DNA of 55,935 bases from Branchiibius sp. NY16-3462-2 (GTDB taxonomy: Bacteria; Actinomycetota; Actinomycetes; Actinomycetales; Dermatophilaceae), in assembly GCF_001594145.1 (NCBI RefSeq), contig NZ_LVCF01000037.1, positions 1 to 55,935 of the forward strand, given 5' to 3'. Below the pieces are notes generated by a model. The model had not been told where the DNA came from. It saw only the letters and a list, made by a program, of their open reading frames with translations, and did no database searches. The translations under genes and the position numbers were made by a program. The number at the start of each line of letters is the position of its first letter. Position 1 is the stretch's first letter. This document shows, in pieces, positions 1-6,826 of this stretch.

Positions 1-324
1 CTTCCAGGTGTGCTCGGCTTCGTGAAGGCGGTGTTCACCCTGCTCACTCGGCTTCATCCCAACGCAGATCCTTCGGAGTTCCCGCTCGATGTTCGCGACG
101 GCGCTGGTCGCTGACCGGTCAGCGACCGCTACGGCAAGGAGTTGGCAGAACAGCCGGATCTCGTCGGTGTGATAGACGCGGACCGTCACAGCGGAAGCAC
201 GGTCTGCGTTCTCAACCCTGAACCCGAAGTCCTGGAAGCCGACGTCCACCGTCAGATCCATCACGACGTCGCCGCTGTCCTGGGCAATGCGATAGATCGG
301 AACGACGCCAGCACCTTCAGTCAC
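1..324 (-). CDS. Hypothetical protein, 3' part beyond the window
   Basis: The minus strand is open from a GTG at 324 to the window edge, 108 codons without a stop. An AAAGGTAGG ribosome binding site sits just upstream of the GTG, which supports this start. The visible N-terminus begins VTEGAGVVPIYRIAQ and continues as a mixed alpha/beta-looking sequence; I recognise no motif and propose no function. It is transcribed away from the small HTH genes that start at 634 and belongs to the accessory stretch left of tRNA-Ala. Existence is fairly likely, identity unknown. Confidence 0.5.
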   Translation of the reverse strand, partial: MTEGAGVVPIYRIAQDSGDVVMDLTVDVGFQDFGFRVENADRASAVTVRVYHTDEIRLFCQLLAVAVADRSATSAVANIERELRRICVGMKPSEQGEHRLHEAEHTWK

Positions 325-633
325 GCTGCCTACCTTTGGTCGCGTTCTCCTGCCAACACCAGCCCTGACGCACGCGACTCTCGCAGACGGCACTCACACC
401 TGCCACCAGCTGCGGTCGCACCTGTGGACGGGACCCTGGCCACACCCCTTGCCTGACAAAGGGCGGCGTCAACAACATTCGTAAAGATTTGGCTGCTTCT
501 GACCGCCGGAGGGCACCTCATCCCCTTGAGGAGGTAAGGAACGTTGCCCCGGCCGACCAGCCGAGTCGGAACCCGAGGCCGCCTTCCTCGACGCGGTACA
601 ACCGCCGCGTGACCGTTCCAAGGGAGGCAGTTT
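325..633. other. Intergenic region between divergent genes
   Basis: This 309-base gap separates the partial minus-strand gene from the HTH gene at 634. It must hold the promoters of both, but I see no convincing -35/-10 pair. A good AGGAGG at 529-534 precedes only a 22-codon frame starting with TTG at 544, which I do not call. Confidence 0.4.
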
Positions 634-885
634 ATGAACATCACCCCGATCGTCGTACCCAAAGAGTGGGACGACAACGGCATCATCCTGTTCGCCGAGT
701 TCTGCCAGCTCATCCGGACTCCCGAACGCACCGTGCGGGAATGGCGACGTTCCGGGCGCGGTCCTCGGTGGAACCGGTTCAACGGAAATGGCGCCCTTTA
801 CGTCACCGTCGCCGACCTCCGACGCTTCCTGCGGGGAGGTGCCAGCTATGCCGACCCCACCCAGAACTCCAACGACGTTGCATGA
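634..885 (+). CDS. Small helix-turn-helix (excisionase-like) protein
   Basis: An 83-residue protein starting at an ATG preceded by a strong AAGGGAGG. Residues about 18-70 fit a winged HTH of the excisionase/MerR type: a first helix (FAEFCQLI), a turn with TPERTVREWRRSGRGP, and a closing strand-helix segment (YVTVADLRRFLRG). Such proteins bind DNA and in mobile elements control excision or transcription. Its stop overlaps the next HTH gene by 38 bases, so the two are probably co-translated. No integrase gene is visible, so a role as excisionase is inference from fold only. Confidence 0.72.
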   Translation: MNITPIVVPKEWDDNGIILFAEFCQLIRTPERTVREWRRSGRGPRWNRFNGNGALYVTVADLRRFLRGGASYADPTQNSNDVA

Positions 886-1054
886 AATGAATCAGTGGAT
901 GACCCTGCAGGAAGCGGCGGTCTACATCTCCACTTCGGTGAAGACCGTTCGCCGACGGATCGCGGCTGGCGAACTGTGTGCCTACCTATGCGGCCGACGG
1001 GGCCTTCGAGTCCGGCGCGAAGATCTCGACAACTTGATGCAGCCGTTGCAGTAG
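848..1054 (+). CDS. Small excisionase-family DNA-binding protein
   Basis: I choose the ATG at 848 because GGGGAGG lies at the right distance before it; this gives 68 residues. From about residue 18 the sequence MTLQEAAVYISTSVKTVRRR is a typical HTH_17 helix pair, followed by IAAGELCAYLCGRRGLRVRREDL, the wing and closing helix. It starts inside the preceding HTH gene in another frame, giving a tandem pair of different HTH proteins, a common arrangement in actinomycete integrative elements. The specific target is unknown. Confidence 0.75.
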   Translation: MPTPPRTPTTLHEMNQWMTLQEAAVYISTSVKTVRRRIAAGELCAYLCGRRGLRVRREDLDNLMQPLQ

Positions 1055-1071
1055 GTGAGCGCGGTACAAGC

Positions 1072-1101
1072 GTCGCGGCAACCGACTGGGGTTGTCGCGA
1101 C
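1072..1101. terminator. Hairpin between convergent genes
   Basis: Arms 1072-1083 and 1090-1101 pair over 12 bases with one mismatch around a six-base loop. It lies 18 bases after the HTH gene stop and just beyond the stop of the convergent gene at 1131, so it could end transcription from both sides. No T-run follows. Confidence 0.5.
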
Positions 1102-1130
1102 GCCTTCGCTAGTGGGCTCGATCCGTCCGA

Positions 1131-1595
1131 TCAGTGCTCCGCGGCCTTGCGTGTCTCGCGAAACAGCTCAGCGACTTCCTGGGTCATCCAGTAGACCGAG
1201 TCGCTGCCGTCCTCACCTTCGCGCCATTCAGTGGGGAGCGCGCGGTTCAGTTTGGCGCAGTGCCGCGCGGGCCAAGCGAGAACACCGGCCACACCACTGG
1301 CACCGTTCGAAATCTGAACAGCATCCGCGATCTCGCGGCCCGTGTGACGCTCACCGGGACGGTCCATCAGGTACCCGAACACAGCACGGGCCTGCGGCGA
1401 CAACTTGGGCCACAAGATGTTGGCTTCATCGCCATCGTTCAACGACCATGAAGATACCTCGTGACTCTCACTGGGTACCTCAGAGAGCTTGCTGAAGCTC
1501 GATGCTTCCCCCGCGAGCCACGTCCCGAAGAACTTGTAAAACTCTGCAACCCGCTCGTCCGGAACGGGAACTGTAACGTCAGGCATCTTAGCCAT
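1131..1595 (-). CDS. Winged-helix-like hypothetical protein (DUF6416-like)
   Basis: A 154-residue acidic protein. The N-terminus (MPDVTVPVPDERVAEFYKFF) and the central segment LSPQARAVFGYLMDRPGERHTGREIADAV look like a short N-terminal domain plus a winged-helix domain, as in actinomycete proteins annotated DUF6416; I rely on memory of that family, not a search. GAAGGG directly touches the first ATG (1595) but is nine bases from a second in-frame ATG at 1586, so translation may start there. It is isolated and convergent with the HTH pair. A DNA-binding role is plausible, not shown. Confidence 0.6.
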   Translation of the reverse strand: MAKMPDVTVPVPDERVAEFYKFFGTWLAGEASSFSKLSEVPSESHEVSSWSLNDGDEANILWPKLSPQARAVFGYLMDRPGERHTGREIADAVQISNGASGVAGVLAWPARHCAKLNRALPTEWREGEDGSDSVYWMTQEVAELFRETRKAAEH

Positions 1596-1801
1596 CCCTT
1601 CATTTCGAGGCCTTGTGCCTCTCTTGAGATAAGTATGGCATATCTCTTAGGCATCTGCAAGATACCTCCGGGGCATCCGGTTCTGGTCTCCGAGATGCTG
1701 ACCAAGCCCGACGAGAGCCGGGCAGACACAAAACCCAGAGGCGTCGCACCAATCACGCGCATAGATTGTTGCGACGCTCTTCGGCTGAAAGGAGTTGCCC
1801 G

Positions 1802-2605
1802 GTGAGCGCCGACCCGAGGCCCAACGTCGACCACGGCGAGCGAGACGTCGCGCTGGCCAACGAGATCCTGCGCGTGACCGTCGGATCCGGCGCGCACGGC
1901 ATGGCCATCGAGGGCCACGACGACAACGACGAGATGGGCGTCTACATCCAGCACCCATCACAGCTGCTCGGACTCGCCCCGACCAAGGAGCACTACGTCT
2001 CTCGCACCCAGCCTGAAGGTGCGAGATCCGGGCCCGGCGACACCGATCTGGTGATTTACGCGCTACGGAAGTTCATCCGACTCGCTGCGGCAGGCAACCC
2101 GACGATCCTCATCCCGTTCTGGTCACCGCAGTCTGACCTGTTGGTGACCACGTCGCTCGGCGACGAACTACGGTCCCTGGGCCGCTCGCAGTTCGCGACC
2201 CGGCACGCCGGCTTCCGGTTTTTAGGCTACCTCGTTGGTCAATGCGACCGCCTGACCGGTCACGGGCGTCAGTCCCACGTGCCCAACCGGCCCGAGCTGG
2301 TGGCCGCCCACGGGTACGACACCAAGTACGCCAGTCAGGCTCTTCGTCTGGGCCTGCAGGGAATTGAGCTGATCACGACCGGTCAGCTCAGCCTGCCCAT
2401 GCGTGCCGCAGACCTGGGGCCGTGCATGGAGATCAAGCGCGAACAGGTCGGGTACGCCGAGGCGCTGCGTCGGATCGACGCGGCCCGCTCTCGTCTGGCT
2501 GAGTTGCTGAACGGACCCCTCGCCGTACCCGATGAGCCGGACACTGACGTCGCCAGTGAGTGGATGGTCCACGCCCACCGGCGGCACTGGACTTGGCAGG
2601 ACTGA
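1802..2605 (+). CDS. RlaP-type nucleotidyltransferase (polymerase beta superfamily)
   Basis: A 267-residue protein starting at GTG 1802 behind AAAGGAG. Residues 27-48 carry the superfamily signature: VGSGAHG followed by an acidic DDNDEMGV that supplies metal-binding aspartates, as in the YcgL/RlaP family (PF10127) of predicted nucleotidyltransferases linked to RNA repair. The rest, including HAGFRFLGYLVGQ and RPELVAAHGYDTKYA..ALRL, matches the conserved body of that family as I recall it. It would transfer a nucleotide to an RNA end or other acceptor in the cytoplasm; the substrate is unknown. The next gene begins eight bases downstream, so they form one transcription unit. Confidence 0.78.
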   Translation: MSADPRPNVDHGERDVALANEILRVTVGSGAHGMAIEGHDDNDEMGVYIQHPSQLLGLAPTKEHYVSRTQPEGARSGPGDTDLVIYALRKFIRLAAAGNPTILIPFWSPQSDLLVTTSLGDELRSLGRSQFATRHAGFRFLGYLVGQCDRLTGHGRQSHVPNRPELVAAHGYDTKYASQALRLGLQGIELITTGQLSLPMRAADLGPCMEIKREQVGYAEALRRIDAARSRLAELLNGPLAVPDEPDTDVASEWMVHAHRRHWTWQD

Positions 2606-2613
2606 ACAGTGCG

Positions 2614-3282
2614 ATGACAACGAACTCCAAGACCCAGCGGTTGCTAGTTAGCCGTCAGGGCCCTGGCAACTGGCGGCACCAGCGGGTTGGGATTCTGGCG
2701 TTTGACGGCCACCGCTACACCTTCACCTACGAGCCCGGTGTGGATCGTCCTCTCCCTGGGCTGCCCCTGGGCACCGGTCATGGAAGCGAGCGGTTGTTCC
2801 CAATCTTCGCGGAGCGCGTGATCGATGATCATCGGCCCGAGCGGACGCAGACGTTAGCTCAACTGGGGCTATCGGCGGACGCTGGTCCGTTTGAGGTGCT
2901 CTCAGTGTCAGGCGGTCGTCGCACCGGCGACACGTACGAACTCACTCCCCTACCCCAACCGGGCCCTGCCGACATTCCCTTCGTCGTTCGCGGCATTCGC
3001 CACCTGACTGCAGCGGAGAGGGACCGGATAAACCCTCTCACGCCAGGAGATTCACTCTCTGTCCGAAGTGATGAGACGAACAGGGTCAACTATCGAGCGC
3101 TCCTGGTCACGCGAGATGGCTGGCGGTCGGGATATGTACCTGATCCTCTTGTCAAAGACGTCCATCACGTGGTTCGGAGCGACCATCAGTTGGTTGTTGC
3201 GCGCGTGAACCCTCCTGCGGCGGGTCTGCACGTGCGACTGCTAGTTCGGCTGACCGCACCGGCCGACACACAAGTGGACTAG
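2614..3282 (+). CDS. HipA-N-like plus HIRAN-like domain protein
   Basis: A 222-residue protein eight bases after the nucleotidyltransferase. The ATG at 2614 is the nearest start, with only a weak ribosome site, suggesting translational coupling. Residues about 8-80 (LLVSRQ..., VGILAFDGHRYTFTYEPG, LFPIFAERVIDDHRPE) resemble the N-terminal domain of HipA kinases, but no kinase domain follows. Residues about 120-185 contain PGDSLSVRSDETN, ALLV and DGWRSGYVPDPLV, reminiscent of the HIRAN fold, which binds DNA or RNA ends in SNF2-type proteins. Domain calls are by eye. The pairing with a nucleotidyltransferase hints at a nucleic-acid processing or defence role, which is inference. Confidence 0.6.
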   Translation: MTTNSKTQRLLVSRQGPGNWRHQRVGILAFDGHRYTFTYEPGVDRPLPGLPLGTGHGSERLFPIFAERVIDDHRPERTQTLAQLGLSADAGPFEVLSVSGGRRTGDTYELTPLPQPGPADIPFVVRGIRHLTAAERDRINPLTPGDSLSVRSDETNRVNYRALLVTRDGWRSGYVPDPLVKDVHHVVRSDHQLVVARVNPPAAGLHVRLLVRLTAPADTQVD

Positions 3283-3381
3283 CGTCCGGTTGACCTTTGG
3301 ACGTGCGCCGCCGTGAAGACGCCTGGCGGCAAGCTGCGGGCCGCATCATCCGTACGAGGGTGGTCGGGGAGGATGTGATCT

Positions 3382-4404
3382 ATGCCCGTGGCTGTCGATA
3401 GAACTCAACGACCAACTGATTTGTCCCACCTCGTTTATGCGGTCGCCGCTGCTCAAGATGCCAATGCGGAAGAGGATTGGCTGGAATGGAAGAGCGAGTT
3501 GGACTTGTCCACTGCCGCGGGCAGATTCGAGCTGGCCAAGGAGGTCCTCGCGAAGGCAAACCGTCCGGTCATCCGTTCACTAGCTAACTGCCTAGGCTGG
3601 TCTTACGTACTGGTCGGCGTGAGCGAGAAAGGCATCCAGGGAACCCGCGAGTGGCCAACTGCGACCCTTGAACAGAAGCTCGGTCAGTACTTGGGACAAG
3701 GCACGGATGCCCCGGCATGGAGGCCCGTCAACGTCGGGGTGGGTGGCGAGGTCGTTCTCGCGATCGAAATCGCTCCGCCACAGGATGGCGACCCCATCTA
3801 CACACTGCGTAAGTCCTTCGAATCCTTCAAGGAGGGCACCGTCTTCGTGGCAGGCGTCGAGAAGGCTGAGCAGGCCAGTCCCGACGACATGCGGATGCTG
3901 CAGCAACGCTTGCTGGCAGGCACGTTCGAAGACCGCGTCATGGAGCGGGTTGCGCTCGCGTGTACGACACTTCAGGCCGCTGTGGAGTTCGGCGTCGCGT
4001 TTCCGATGTACAGGGCTTTCGGCACTGTCACCGGAACTGAGCACGAAGATGGGCCTTGGATCACAAGTTGGCTGCACGTCGTGCCTGGAGGCAGTTTTGA
4101 GGAGTCGCTTCCTGCGTTGTTCTATCTAACCAACATGCCGACCCAAAACATGATCGCCGTGTTCCCGTCGTGGGTCGACTGGAACGGCGCCGAGGGACAG
4201 GTCCAAAGTGCGGTGGATAAGGCGCTGGCCGCGATTGAGGGAGTTACCCGACCGGACACCCATCAACAGCAGACCCACCTAATCTTGATATGCACCGAAG
4301 AGTTCGGTCATATCCACTCAGCGATTCGGTGGTCCATTGCGGCCGGCCCAGACGGGTTGATACCGCTGCGTGTGGGCGTTCCGTGTGTGCGGTTTTCGGT
4401 CTAG
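3382..4404 (+). CDS. AlbA_2-type putative DNA-binding protein
   Basis: A 340-residue protein whose ATG is preceded by GGGGAGG. The first 130 residues fit the AlbA_2 (Schlafen-like, PF04326) domain: WLEWKSELDLS corresponds to the E-x-K strand, ELAKEVLAKANR to the helix, and YVLVGVSEKGIQG to the glycine-rich core strand, ending near VVLAIEIAPPQDGDPIY. The C-terminal 200 residues are unknown to me and have no clear motif. It follows the HIRAN-like gene by 99 bases in the same direction and could share its function. Proteins with this domain occur in regulators, nucleases and phage-defence systems; which applies is undetermined. Confidence 0.65.
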   Translation: MPVAVDRTQRPTDLSHLVYAVAAAQDANAEEDWLEWKSELDLSTAAGRFELAKEVLAKANRPVIRSLANCLGWSYVLVGVSEKGIQGTREWPTATLEQKLGQYLGQGTDAPAWRPVNVGVGGEVVLAIEIAPPQDGDPIYTLRKSFESFKEGTVFVAGVEKAEQASPDDMRMLQQRLLAGTFEDRVMERVALACTTLQAAVEFGVAFPMYRAFGTVTGTEHEDGPWITSWLHVVPGGSFEESLPALFYLTNMPTQNMIAVFPSWVDWNGAEGQVQSAVDKALAAIEGVTRPDTHQQQTHLILICTEEFGHIHSAIRWSIAAGPDGLIPLRVGVPCVRFSV

Positions 4405-4462
4405 CTAGTGCCAAGGCACGGGTCTCGAAATGGCTGCGCTCAAGTAGTCTCAACGTATCCGA

Positions 4463-5104
4463 CTACGCTTCGTGTAGCTCCTCAGCCCAGTCTTTGAAAA
4501 ATCTGATCGCCGCCGCCGCCCGTTGTGGGTGCAACGGGACTTCATCATCATCGAACCTGCCGAGCGTGCCGACCATCTGAGCCAGCACCACAAGGTCGAA
4601 ACCAGGATCCTGGCGTTGAGCCTCCTCGATGAGCGCGGCTTTGCCGAACTGGTCGGCGAGTACGAACACATCGGCGAAGTCTCGGGCCTCGGCACGACCG
4701 AAGAGTGCGAGCAGTTTCCGTCCCGCCAGCTCAAGCGGAGCCAATGTAGGTCCGAGCACGGTCACCGTGGGTTGCTGCTGCGGCGGCGAGTCCACAGCCA
4801 GGTCAACCATGGTCTCGTGCGCCGCGCGCGACACAACCAACCGGCAGAACGTGGGCGCGTCCTGGACGACGACCACCTCGAAGCCGACTTCGCGCAGCGC
4901 GCTGATGAACGCCCGCGACGCTTGTGACACTGAGGCCGTCGGTGCTGACGTGAACAAATCAATGTCCTCGGTGGGACGCATGATCATTTCTGAAGCAACG
5001 AGCGCTGCGCCACCGGCGACGAGGAAGCCGTCCGCTTCTGGCAGACCGAAGAACAAGTGCGCCACCGTCACCTGTAGTTCGGAGAGTTCACCCGGGCGTT
5101 CCAT
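4463..5104 (-). CDS. AbiEii/AbiGii-family nucleotidyltransferase toxin
   Basis: A 213-residue protein with the minimal nucleotidyltransferase signature of the AbiEii family: VAGGAALVASEM at 29-40 followed by RPTEDIDLF at 43-51, with Asp47 and Asp49 as metal ligands. Later, ELAGRKLLALFGRAEARDFADVF gives the conserved lysine and the acidic segment of the fold. Family members (AbiEii, MenA) poison translation by modifying tRNA ends unless held by their antitoxin. Its ATG overlaps the stop of the HTH gene (TGATG), so the two are translationally coupled, antitoxin first. Toxin action here is inferred from family and context. Confidence 0.8.
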   Translation of the reverse strand: MERPGELSELQVTVAHLFFGLPEADGFLVAGGAALVASEMIMRPTEDIDLFTSAPTASVSQASRAFISALREVGFEVVVVQDAPTFCRLVVSRAAHETMVDLAVDSPPQQQPTVTVLGPTLAPLELAGRKLLALFGRAEARDFADVFVLADQFGKAALIEEAQRQDPGFDLVVLAQMVGTLGRFDDDEVPLHPQRAAAAIRFFKDWAEELHEA

Positions 5105-5625
5105 CAGGCGATCCTGGGCTCAGTTGCACGCTTCACCAGACTGTCCCAACCCAAGCGAACGGGTCTAGGCAGTACGAGTTCGTCCCAGAGATCCACCAGC
5201 AGGGCACCGTCGACGTACGACAGAACATCCTCCGGGCGCCCCTCACGCAGGACAATCTCGTAGACTCGGGCCCGCTGTCGGCGATCACGTAAGTCGAAGA
5301 CTCGGCCCCGATCCGACCAGTTCAGGTGCAACGGCAATTCCACCACGGCGAACGCGCGATCCAACGGGAGTCGCGGGAGTTCGGTCGGCACGAGGATGGG
5401 ACGTCCCCGGTCAATAGCCATCTCTTGAAACTCCACCCGCGGGGCGACAGTCAACTCGAAGCCGGCCGCCTCCAAGAGCCGACTCGCAGTCTGAATAGAG
5501 GGCGACTTACGACCGTTCTCATACGCAGACAACGTCGGCCGCGAGGTGCCAGCAGCGGCCGCCAGAGCAGCCTGCGACAGGCCCGCCGCCGCGCGGGCCT
5601 CTTCCAGGAGGGATGCGCCATCCAT
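5104..5625 (-). CDS. XRE-family HTH antitoxin with C-terminal toxin-binding region
   Basis: Start taken at ATG 5625, giving 173 residues; an upstream extension would be read through the promoter and operator. Residues 5-57 are a classical XRE HTH (LLEEARAAAGLSQAALAA, TSRPTLSAYENGRKSPS). Residues 60-173 (FAVVELPLHLNWSDRGRVFDL, LREGRPEDVLSYVDGALLVDLWDELVLP) form a separate domain that probably binds the toxin. There is no ribosome site; TACACT ends six bases before the ATG, predicting a leaderless mRNA. A palindrome overlaps that -10 element, so the protein likely represses its own operon. Confidence 0.8.
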   Translation of the reverse strand: MDGASLLEEARAAAGLSQAALAAAAGTSRPTLSAYENGRKSPSIQTASRLLEAAGFELTVAPRVEFQEMAIDRGRPILVPTELPRLPLDRAFAVVELPLHLNWSDRGRVFDLRDRRQRARVYEIVLREGRPEDVLSYVDGALLVDLWDELVLPRPVRLGWDSLVKRATEPRIA

Positions 5626-5631
5626 AGAGCT

Positions 5632-5650
5632 AGTGTATCCAAAGGGATAC
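5632..5650 (-). promoter_or_regulatory. Antitoxin operator overlapping its leaderless promoter
   Basis: GTATCC (5635-5640) and GGATAC (5645-5650) form a perfect palindrome with a four-base spacer. On the minus strand the right half runs into TACACT (5637-5632), a TANNNT -10 element located six bases before ATG 5625. Binding at the palindrome would block RNA polymerase directly. This is the usual logic of autoregulated XRE antitoxins; no -35 of good quality is visible. Confidence 0.7.
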
Positions 5651-5811
5651 ATGAATAGTCCCAGCTGGGCTGCAATCTCATCGACCAAGTCCGGGGAGGG
5701 GACCGTTGTGCCTTGTGGAAACCGCAGGTCACGGGCATTTCGGGGGTCAGGATTCGTGCCAAATCGGTGGTCAATCTGGCACAGATCTGGCACCAGCGGC
5801 GCTCTGCGGGC

Positions 5812-5820
5812 TGTGGATAA
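5812..5820 (-). promoter_or_regulatory. Isolated perfect DnaA box
   Basis: TGTGGATAA, the complement of TTATCCACA, matches the DnaA box exactly. It lies between the antitoxin gene and tRNA-Ala, some 12 kb from oriC. One exact 9-mer may be chance; its use is unknown. Confidence 0.4.
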
Positions 5821-5865
5821 TCTGGGGATTACGCCGCTCAACCGCTTCTGACCTGCGGTTATGTG

Positions 5866-5941
5866 TGGTGGAGCCAACGGGACTCGAACCCGTAACCCCC
5901 TGCTTGCAAAGCAGGTGCGCTACCAATTGCGCCATGGCCCC
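5866..5941 (-). tRNA. tRNA-Ala (anticodon TGC)
   Basis: Read on the minus strand, the 5' GGGGCCA pairs with TGGCTCC at the 3' end, with discriminator A and an encoded CCA (5868-5866). The D arm GCGC...GCGC, an anticodon stem flanking TTTGCAA with anticodon TGC, and a T arm with GGTTCGAGTCC are all present. It is the distal member of the pair with tRNA-Ile at 6158. Its 3' end faces the accessory region, the position used by tRNA-targeting integrases. Confidence 0.96.
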
Positions 5942-5974
5942 TGACGTCGACCTCAAGACCGACGAGGGAGTGAC

Positions 5975-6103
5975 TCAGCGGGCCGGCGGCTGATCCGATG
6001 CCTGGATCCAGACGCCCGGCTTGGCCGCTGCCGCCTGCTGCCGCTTCACCACGGCTGCCGCGGCGGCTGCTGCGACTCCGGCGAGGACGACGAGCTTCTT
6101 CAT
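5975..6103 (-). CDS. DLW-39-like membrane microprotein
   Basis: A 42-codon gene with a good CCGGAGG site before its ATG at 6103. The protein starts MKKLVVLAGVAAAAAAVVKR, a short lysine-led hydrophobic helix long enough to enter the membrane, and ends with VWIQASDQPPAR. Size, N-terminus, the tryptophan near the C-terminus and the location beside the gyrA-proximal tRNA genes match the DLW-39 family of small actinobacterial proteins. It sits between tRNA-Ile and tRNA-Ala on the same strand and is probably part of the same transcript. The family has no established function that I know of. Confidence 0.8.
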   Translation of the reverse strand: MKKLVVLAGVAAAAAAAVVKRQQAAAAKPGVWIQASDQPPAR

Positions 6104-6157
6104 GCGGACCTCCGGCGGGCAGCGGACGGTGCATCCCACAGATGACCGAGTCAGACG

Positions 6158-6231
6158 TGGGCCTAAGAGGACTTGAACCTCTGACCTCTTCCTTATCAGG
6201 GAAGCGCTCTAACCGACTGAGCTATAGGCCC
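6158..6231 (-). tRNA. tRNA-Ile (anticodon GAT)
   Basis: On the minus strand GGGCCTA pairs with TAGGCCC; the anticodon loop reads CTGATAA with anticodon GAT, and the T loop is GTTCAAG. The discriminator is A and CCA is not encoded, unlike the neighbouring tRNA-Ala. It is the first gene of the tRNA-Ile / DLW-39 / tRNA-Ala unit, common next to gyrA in actinobacteria. Confidence 0.97.
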
Positions 6232-6268
6232 TCACGCACGACTCCCAGCAGTGCCGGAAGCCCGGTCG

Positions 6269-6298
6269 AGATTACCCCACCCGCGGGACGCCGCCCAA
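6269..6298 (-). promoter_or_regulatory. Predicted promoter of the tRNA-Ile/DLW-39/tRNA-Ala unit
   Basis: On the minus strand TTGGGC (6298-6293) and TAATCT (6274-6269) are 18 bases apart and lie 38 bases before the tRNA-Ile 5' end. The hexamers are close to the housekeeping sigma consensus. Prediction by eye. Confidence 0.55.
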
Positions 6299-6323
6299 AT
6301 TGACGTCCCCCGGTGGGACAGAT

Positions 6324-6362
6324 GCGCGGGTTGTCGACAGACGCGCGGCTAACAACCCGCGC
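6324..6362. repeat. Inverted repeat between divergent promoters
   Basis: GCGCGGGTTGT (6324-6334) and ACAACCCGCGC (6352-6362) are perfect 11-base complements around a 17-base centre, between the tRNA-Ile promoter and the DUF952 gene. It may be a binding site or a transcript hairpin; no regulator is suggested by the sequence. Confidence 0.5.
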
Positions 6363-6416
6363 AACTGTCGGTAAGCCGCGCAGATCCAAGCGCGCCCGGG
6401 ATGCCAAGATCAACCC

Positions 6417-6722
6417 GTGCTCATCTACAAGATCCTGCGGCCCGCCGAGTGGGACCAGTGGCAGACCGAGAGCCTCTTCGAAGGTACGCCGCTGGACCAG
6501 CAGGACGGTTATGTCCACTGTTCGACGCGCGAGCAGGTGCCTGGCACCATCGATCGGTTCTTCGCAGGCGAGACCAACCTGGTCATCGTCACCCTGGACA
6601 CCGACGAGTTCGGCGACCACGTGAAGTGGGAGGACGACTTCCCGCACATCTACGCCGCGCTGAGCCTCGAGGACGTCGTCGAGGCCAGTCCCTACGACGA
6701 GCAGACGTTCTCGACACCGTAG
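6417..6722 (+). CDS. DUF952 family protein
   Basis: A 101-residue soluble protein with the pattern of the DUF952 family: an N-terminal strand IYKILRPAEWD, a central DGYVHCSTREQVPGTIDRFF segment, and VIVTLDTDEFGDHVKWE followed by FPHIYAALSLEDVV. The family is widespread and resembles small glutathione-S-transferase-like or ADP-ribose-binding folds in annotation, without a proven activity. The start is GTG 6417, with no ribosome site; CAAGAT ends six bases upstream, so translation may be leaderless. It is convergent with the DUF3566 gene across a very strong hairpin. Confidence 0.85.
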   Translation: MLIYKILRPAEWDQWQTESLFEGTPLDQQDGYVHCSTREQVPGTIDRFFAGETNLVIVTLDTDEFGDHVKWEDDFPHIYAALSLEDVVEASPYDEQTFSTP

Positions 6723-6745
6723 CGACGGCCACAGCTAGCCAGGTC

Positions 6746-6794
6746 TGGATACGGATGGCTGGTTTCGCAACACGAAACCAGCCATCCGTATCCA
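6746..6794. terminator. Perfect 22-bp hairpin between convergent genes
   Basis: Arms 6746-6767 and 6773-6794 are exact complements over 22 bases with a CAACA loop. It lies 24 bases after the DUF952 stop and 33 before the DUF3566 stop, so it can act on both transcripts. There is no T-run. Its GGATACGGATGGC / GCCATCCGTATCC arms resemble those of hairpins near 17359 and 36533. Confidence 0.7.
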
Positions 6795-6826
6795 AACTCG
6801 AGGGTGGAGAAGCCCAGGCAGCGACC

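Noticed and set aside
544..612. A 22-codon frame starting TTG behind AGGAGG
   Set aside because: The ribosome site is good but the peptide is Arg/Pro-rich and resembles nothing; too short to support without conservation data.
5700..5866. A direct repeat of the tRNA-Ala 3' end marking an island border inside the window
   Set aside because: I found no second copy of the T-arm and acceptor sequence between 1 and 5865; any such border must be outside.
5626..5877. An 84-residue N-terminal extension of the antitoxin
   Set aside because: It would run through the operator and -10 element, lacks a ribosome site, and the XRE domain begins properly at ATG 5625.
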